A DNA stretch of 64,000 nt, from contig CAUZEA010000001.1 of the NCBI GenBank assembly GCA_963578605.1, positions 1-64,000 on the forward strand, read 5' to 3'. Every line of letters starts with the position of its first letter. Within the stretch, counting starts at the first letter, position 1. The DNA comes from JAKVCB01 sp963578605 (GTDB lineage: Bacteria; Planctomycetota; Planctomycetia; Pirellulales; Lacipirellulaceae). Position numbers and translations under genes: made by a program. Shown in pieces: positions 63,623 to 64,000 of this stretch. The notes beneath the pieces are model-generated. The model made no database searches. It was given only the letters and a program-made list of their open reading frames with translations, and had not been told where the DNA came from.

Positions 63623-64000
63623 ATGCCGACTGATAGCAGGCAGACAGAACAATCCACACCGTCCAGGACACGATGGGGCCCCGGAGAGCTCTCCTGCGGT
63701 AAAGATTCGCACACCCTGCGGAGTGCCATCCGGATCATCCTGCTTGGCTGTTGGCTTACCACCTCAAGCCATGTAGCCCATACGGCCAACATTACGACTA
63801 CGGACTGGTCCATCAGTTCGCCTCCAACACTGACGAGTGAGATTCGACCAGGTAAATTCACCGGTGACGAATCGATCAATAACTTGCTGCGTGCCAAAGA
63901 ACCCTTGATCAAGACCCCGCCTGCTACGGGACCGTCGGGCCGCTCGAGCATTCGCGTCACCCGCAACCCGAATTGGCAGCCGAACCGTACTGAGACCCAC
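63623..64000 (+). CDS. N-terminal part of an exported protein (runs off the window)
   Basis: From ATG 63623 the frame stays open for 126 codons to the edge. It has a polar, basic lead of about 35 residues, a hydrophobic segment (IRIILLGCWLTTSSHVAHTA) that looks like a signal peptide, then a threonine/serine/proline-rich mature part (TTTDWSISSPPTLTSEIRP). A long N-region before the hydrophobic segment also occurs in this genome's FG-GAP proteins. No family is visible in what is present. A minus-strand open frame covers the same bases but has no such signal. Confidence 0.5.
   Translation, partial: MPTDSRQTEQSTPSRTRWGPGELSCGKDSHTLRSAIRIILLGCWLTTSSHVAHTANITTTDWSISSPPTLTSEIRPGKFTGDESINNLLRAKEPLIKTPPATGPSGRSSIRVTRNPNWQPNRTETH

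Noticed and set aside
63571..63966. A 131-residue minus-strand open frame at the right edge
   Set aside because: It overlaps the plus-strand frame that has a signal peptide and continues off the window. The minus frame lacks a signal, motif or ribosome site.
1..64000. tRNA, rRNA or riboswitch genes
   Set aside because: I scanned the gaps for TTCGA-type T loops with pairing arms and found none that fold. Intergenic space is small, so few candidates exist. A covariance search with tRNAscan-SE and Rfam would settle it.

Overview
The window looks like chromosomal DNA of a planctomycete, most likely of the order Pirellulales. The grounds are secreted proteins that end in a dockerin-type EF-hand module plus a PEP-CTERM tail, a DUF1559 'H-x9-DG' protein relic, FG-GAP and ASPIC/UnbV protein families, a cytochrome b fused to a diheme cytochrome c, and futalosine-pathway menaquinone genes. 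The genus is inference only. No rRNA, tRNA, CRISPR array, phage or insertion sequence was recognised.

Region 1 (1-18.0 kb) is an accessory cell-surface locus. Two paralogous FG-GAP beta-propeller proteins (137-2749 and 12290-15493, both on minus) flank a 3032-residue beta-helix protein (3151-12249). All three end in dockerin + PEP-CTERM modules. The paralogues share related promoters and leaders. The giant gene carries about nine tandem 336-bp units. The C-terminal cassettes of the giant gene and of the 12290-15493 gene are almost identical in DNA over about 100 bp, so the locus appears to evolve by duplication, tandem expansion and module exchange. It is followed by a TIGR03032 gene and by two truncated genes abutting head to head at 17460/17461 (a DUF1559 relic and a dockerin/PEP-CTERM relic).

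Region 2 (18.1-29.3 kb) is housekeeping: larB, nnrD, ribF and nrnA; then a Rieske protein and a cytochrome b-diheme c fusion forming a bc-type complex; two planctomycete hypotheticals, glycyl-tRNA synthetase and a ComB homologue.

Region 3 (29.3-33.1 kb) is a quinone cluster on plus: menG/ubiE, ubiX, a UbiA-type prenyltransferase, a translationally coupled 56-residue membrane protein, and mqnE. These fit the futalosine route to the menaquinone that the bc complex of region 2 would oxidise.

Region 4 (33.2-42.4 kb) holds recG, rnhA, a heme-motif (CRECH) sensor kinase and priA on minus, then nadD, a small hypothetical and a soluble histidine kinase.

Region 5 (42.4-51.5 kb) holds a frameshifted ASPIC/UnbV relic, a methyltransferase-like + PQQ-propeller protein, a lipoprotein, a VIT-VWA protein, nnrE (partner of nnrD) and a hypothetical.

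Region 6 (51.8-64 kb) has trpBA, mutM, a Tat-exported DUF3500 protein, a three-gene ABC-type cluster on minus, a zinc-ribbon protein with one expected cysteine replaced, a HEAT-repeat lipoprotein, and the 5' end of an exported protein running off the right edge.
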